Origin: Cercospora beticola
Lineage: Eukaryota > Ascomycota > Dothideomycetes > Mycosphaerellales > Mycosphaerellaceae
NCBI RefSeq assembly: GCF_033473495.1
Contig: NC_088939.1
Coordinates: 1,922,001 to 1,986,000 of the forward strand
DNA: 64,000 bases
Direction: 5' to 3'
In this document: in pieces, positions 62,215-64,000 of the stretch
How the letters are laid out: every line of letters starts with the position of its first letter
Numbering within the stretch: position 1 is the stretch's first letter
Translations under genes and position numbers: made by a program
Notes under the pieces: generated by a model
Database searches by the model: none
What the model was told of the DNA's origin: nothing
What the model saw: the letters and a program-made list of their open reading frames with translations, nothing else

Positions 62215-64000
62215 TTACTTCTTCTCCTTCGCCTTGTACACATCTCCCGTCCTTCTGATCTCATCGGCCGTGTCCTTGCCGCGACCTTGTCTCTCCAACT
62301 CTCTGACGAGAGGCAGGACCTCGCGACCGAATTGCTCAATCTCCGTGTCATAGTGCAAGAAAGCTGTCAGGATGATGTTGACACCCAAGCTCTTCAACAG
62401 CACAATACGGTCTGCGATTTGCTCCTTCGTGCCAATCAGCTTGGTCTTGAAGCCATCGTTGTATTGCACCAGATCTTCAAACTTGCTGTTTGCCCACATG
62501 CCAGACTTGTTGCCAGTCGAGGCACCGGCGTTCTGCACCTGTTGTCTGAAACCCTCAACGGCCTCTGGATCAGCCTTGCCTTGGATCTCTTGCAGAACGC
62601 GAATAGCCTCCTCTTCAGTTTCTCTGCAAATGACGAAAGCGTTGAGCGCAAAACCGACTTGTCCCTCGCGGTTGTTCTTCTTAGCCCGCTCTTTGACATC
62701 GCCAATCTGTGCCTGGAAGCCTTCGAGTGTGTTGCCGTTCATGAAGTAGTAATCAGAGACACTGCCTGCGTTCTCTTTCGCATCGTCGGAGTTGCCACCC
62801 TGGAAGATCTCAGGATGTGGGCGCCCAGGCAAGTTGAGCGGCTTCGGCTTCAGTGGGAAATCGTGGAATTGGTAGAAGTCGCCCTTGAAGGTGAACGTGT
62901 CGTTGGTCCAAATGCCCTTGAGGCATCGGATGAACTCGTTGGAACGACGGTATCGCTCGGCGTGATCGAGCCACCATTGACCGATGGCGGTGAACTGTAG
63001 GATGATCAGTTAGCCACAACGACAACAGACCCACATGCACTACTTACCTCTGCCTTGAACCAACCAGAGACGATGTTGACACAAGCTCGGCCTTCACTGT
63101 ACTGATCGATAGAAGCAATGATCTTCGAAGCAACAGCTGGATTCCAGGGTCCGGGCAAAAGTGCGATAATAAGTTTAAGCCTTTGAGTCTCGTGAAGCAG
63201 TGCCTGCGACATGGACACTGGCTCGTGCTGATATTCTGCACCGTATCCAGCCATGAAGCGGATTTGTGAGAGGGCATACTCGAAGCCGACACGTTCGGCG
63301 GTTTTGGCGTATGTAACGTTCGACTTCAGACCCCAATGCGTGTTTTGCTTGATCTTTGAGATGACAAGACCGCCAGACACGTTTGGCACCCAATATGCGA
63401 ATCTGACGCGGTCCGGATCGGAGTTGAGAGAATCTGCGTACTCAAGTGACTGGTTCTCAGTGGCTGTTGCACCGATGCCATTTGGAACAGCGCCATTGCT
63501 GAGTGGCGTGCCTGGGCCAGACTTGCCCTCCTCGCCAACAGGCACAACAACGCGTTTCCCGCCAATCTTCCCAGTGCGCATGCGGTCCAGAGCATCATTG
63601 ATGCCTGCGAGACCACCTTGAGCGATCTCAACCTCAGGCAATTGAAGACTCTTGTGCACGAGCAGATCTTCCAGCCACACTGAAATGGCCTCGCCAACAA
63701 TGGGCGCCTCATGGAAGACCTTGATGGGGAGCTTGTGATGCATAACGCCTCTGCCCACAGACTTTGGTAATCCGTTCAGACCCAGCAAGTGTGAGCGCGC
63801 ACCGGTATCGGATTGGGTGAGAGCTTCTTGCAAGGAAGTTGCTGAGTCTTTGCCATTACAATCGATGCCGAATCGCAGCTTGCCACCAGAAACGGCCTTC
63901 AAGATGTCGATTGCGCGCTTGTCGTCGTACTTGTCAACCATGAAGTCTGCGCCAAGAGTGGACAGCCTTTGGCCTCCGTTTGCCAAATCAGCAATACAGG
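62215..64000 (-). CDS. Fusion of an MDR dehydrogenase with an SfnG-like FMNH2-dependent monooxygenase (5' end off the window)
   Basis: Two exons are visible: from beyond 64000 to 63048, and 62994-62215, joined across a 53-bp GTAAGT intron. The start lies outside. The first 200 residues are the C-terminal half of a medium-chain dehydrogenase/reductase: LGADFMVDKYD, GGKLRFGIDCNGK, GGLAGINDALDRMRTGKIGGKRVVVPV. A linker of about 45 residues leads to a luciferase-type monooxygenase: VRFAYWVPNVSGGLVISKI, YALSQIRFMAGYGAEYQHE, VNIVSGWFKAEF, FQGGNSDDAKENAG, KSGMWANSKFEDLVQYNDGF. These match dimethylsulfone monooxygenase SfnG, which releases sulfite and formaldehyde-type products using FMNH2. A reductase partner and the true substrate are not visible. 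Confidence 0.9.

Noticed and set aside
1..64000. CRISPR array, prophage or insertion sequence of bacterial type
   Set aside because: No regularly spaced short repeats or bacterial transposase were seen, and the gene structure is fungal throughout.

Overview
The window is nuclear DNA of a filamentous ascomycete. The evidence is short GT-AG introns of about 50-60 bp, a Zn2Cys6 regulator, fungal secreted proteins, LEU5, VPS15 and TED1 orthologues, and a GH28 pectinase. The protein families would fit a plant-associated Dothideomycete, but that placement is inference. No protein-coding gene is prokaryotic in structure.

Region by region: an intron-containing tRNA-Leu(UAG) at 0.2 kb; a head-to-head pair of related genes of unknown function at 0.9-4.5 kb, one copy carrying an in-frame stop; a protein with a transglutaminase-like Cys/His/Asp pattern at 4.8-7.2 kb; then mostly housekeeping genes from 7 to 31 kb (LEU5 mitochondrial carrier, METTL4-type methyltransferase, GMP synthase, VPS15, a TBC Rab-GAP, an alpha/beta hydrolase, a TED1-like phosphoesterase). 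From 31.5 kb the content becomes accessory: a small secreted peptide gene with five short coding blocks, a GH28 pectinase, and then a catabolic cluster.

The centre of interest is 34.5-57 kb. It holds an MFS sugar/quinate-type transporter, a cytoplasmic Asp-box (sialidase-like) protein, a DenD-like sugar-acid dehydrogenase, a DUF1537 four-carbon acid-sugar kinase fused to an aldo-keto reductase, an FMN-dependent 2-hydroxyacid dehydrogenase, a Zn2Cys6 regulator, a DapA/KDG-type aldolase fused to a second and different aldo-keto reductase, and a second MFS transporter paralogous to the first. Five copies of one inverted repeat, CGGA-N8/9-TCCG, lie in the four promoter regions that serve six of these genes. 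This is the site type expected for a Zn2Cys6 dimer and suggests one regulon. I infer a pathway that takes up a sugar acid, oxidises it at C2 or C3, phosphorylates or cleaves it, and reduces the resulting aldehyde. The substrate is not determined. A 456-bp MITE-like element with 8-bp target duplications sits about 100 bp upstream of the regulator's start codon.

The right end (54.5-64 kb) carries small secreted proteins (a Cys-rich candidate, an uncharacterised secreted protein, an osmotin/thaumatin-like protein), an acidic disordered protein, and a gene running off the window that fuses a zinc-type (MDR) dehydrogenase to an SfnG-like flavin monooxygenase. Intron boundaries and start codons were read by eye and have not been checked against transcripts.
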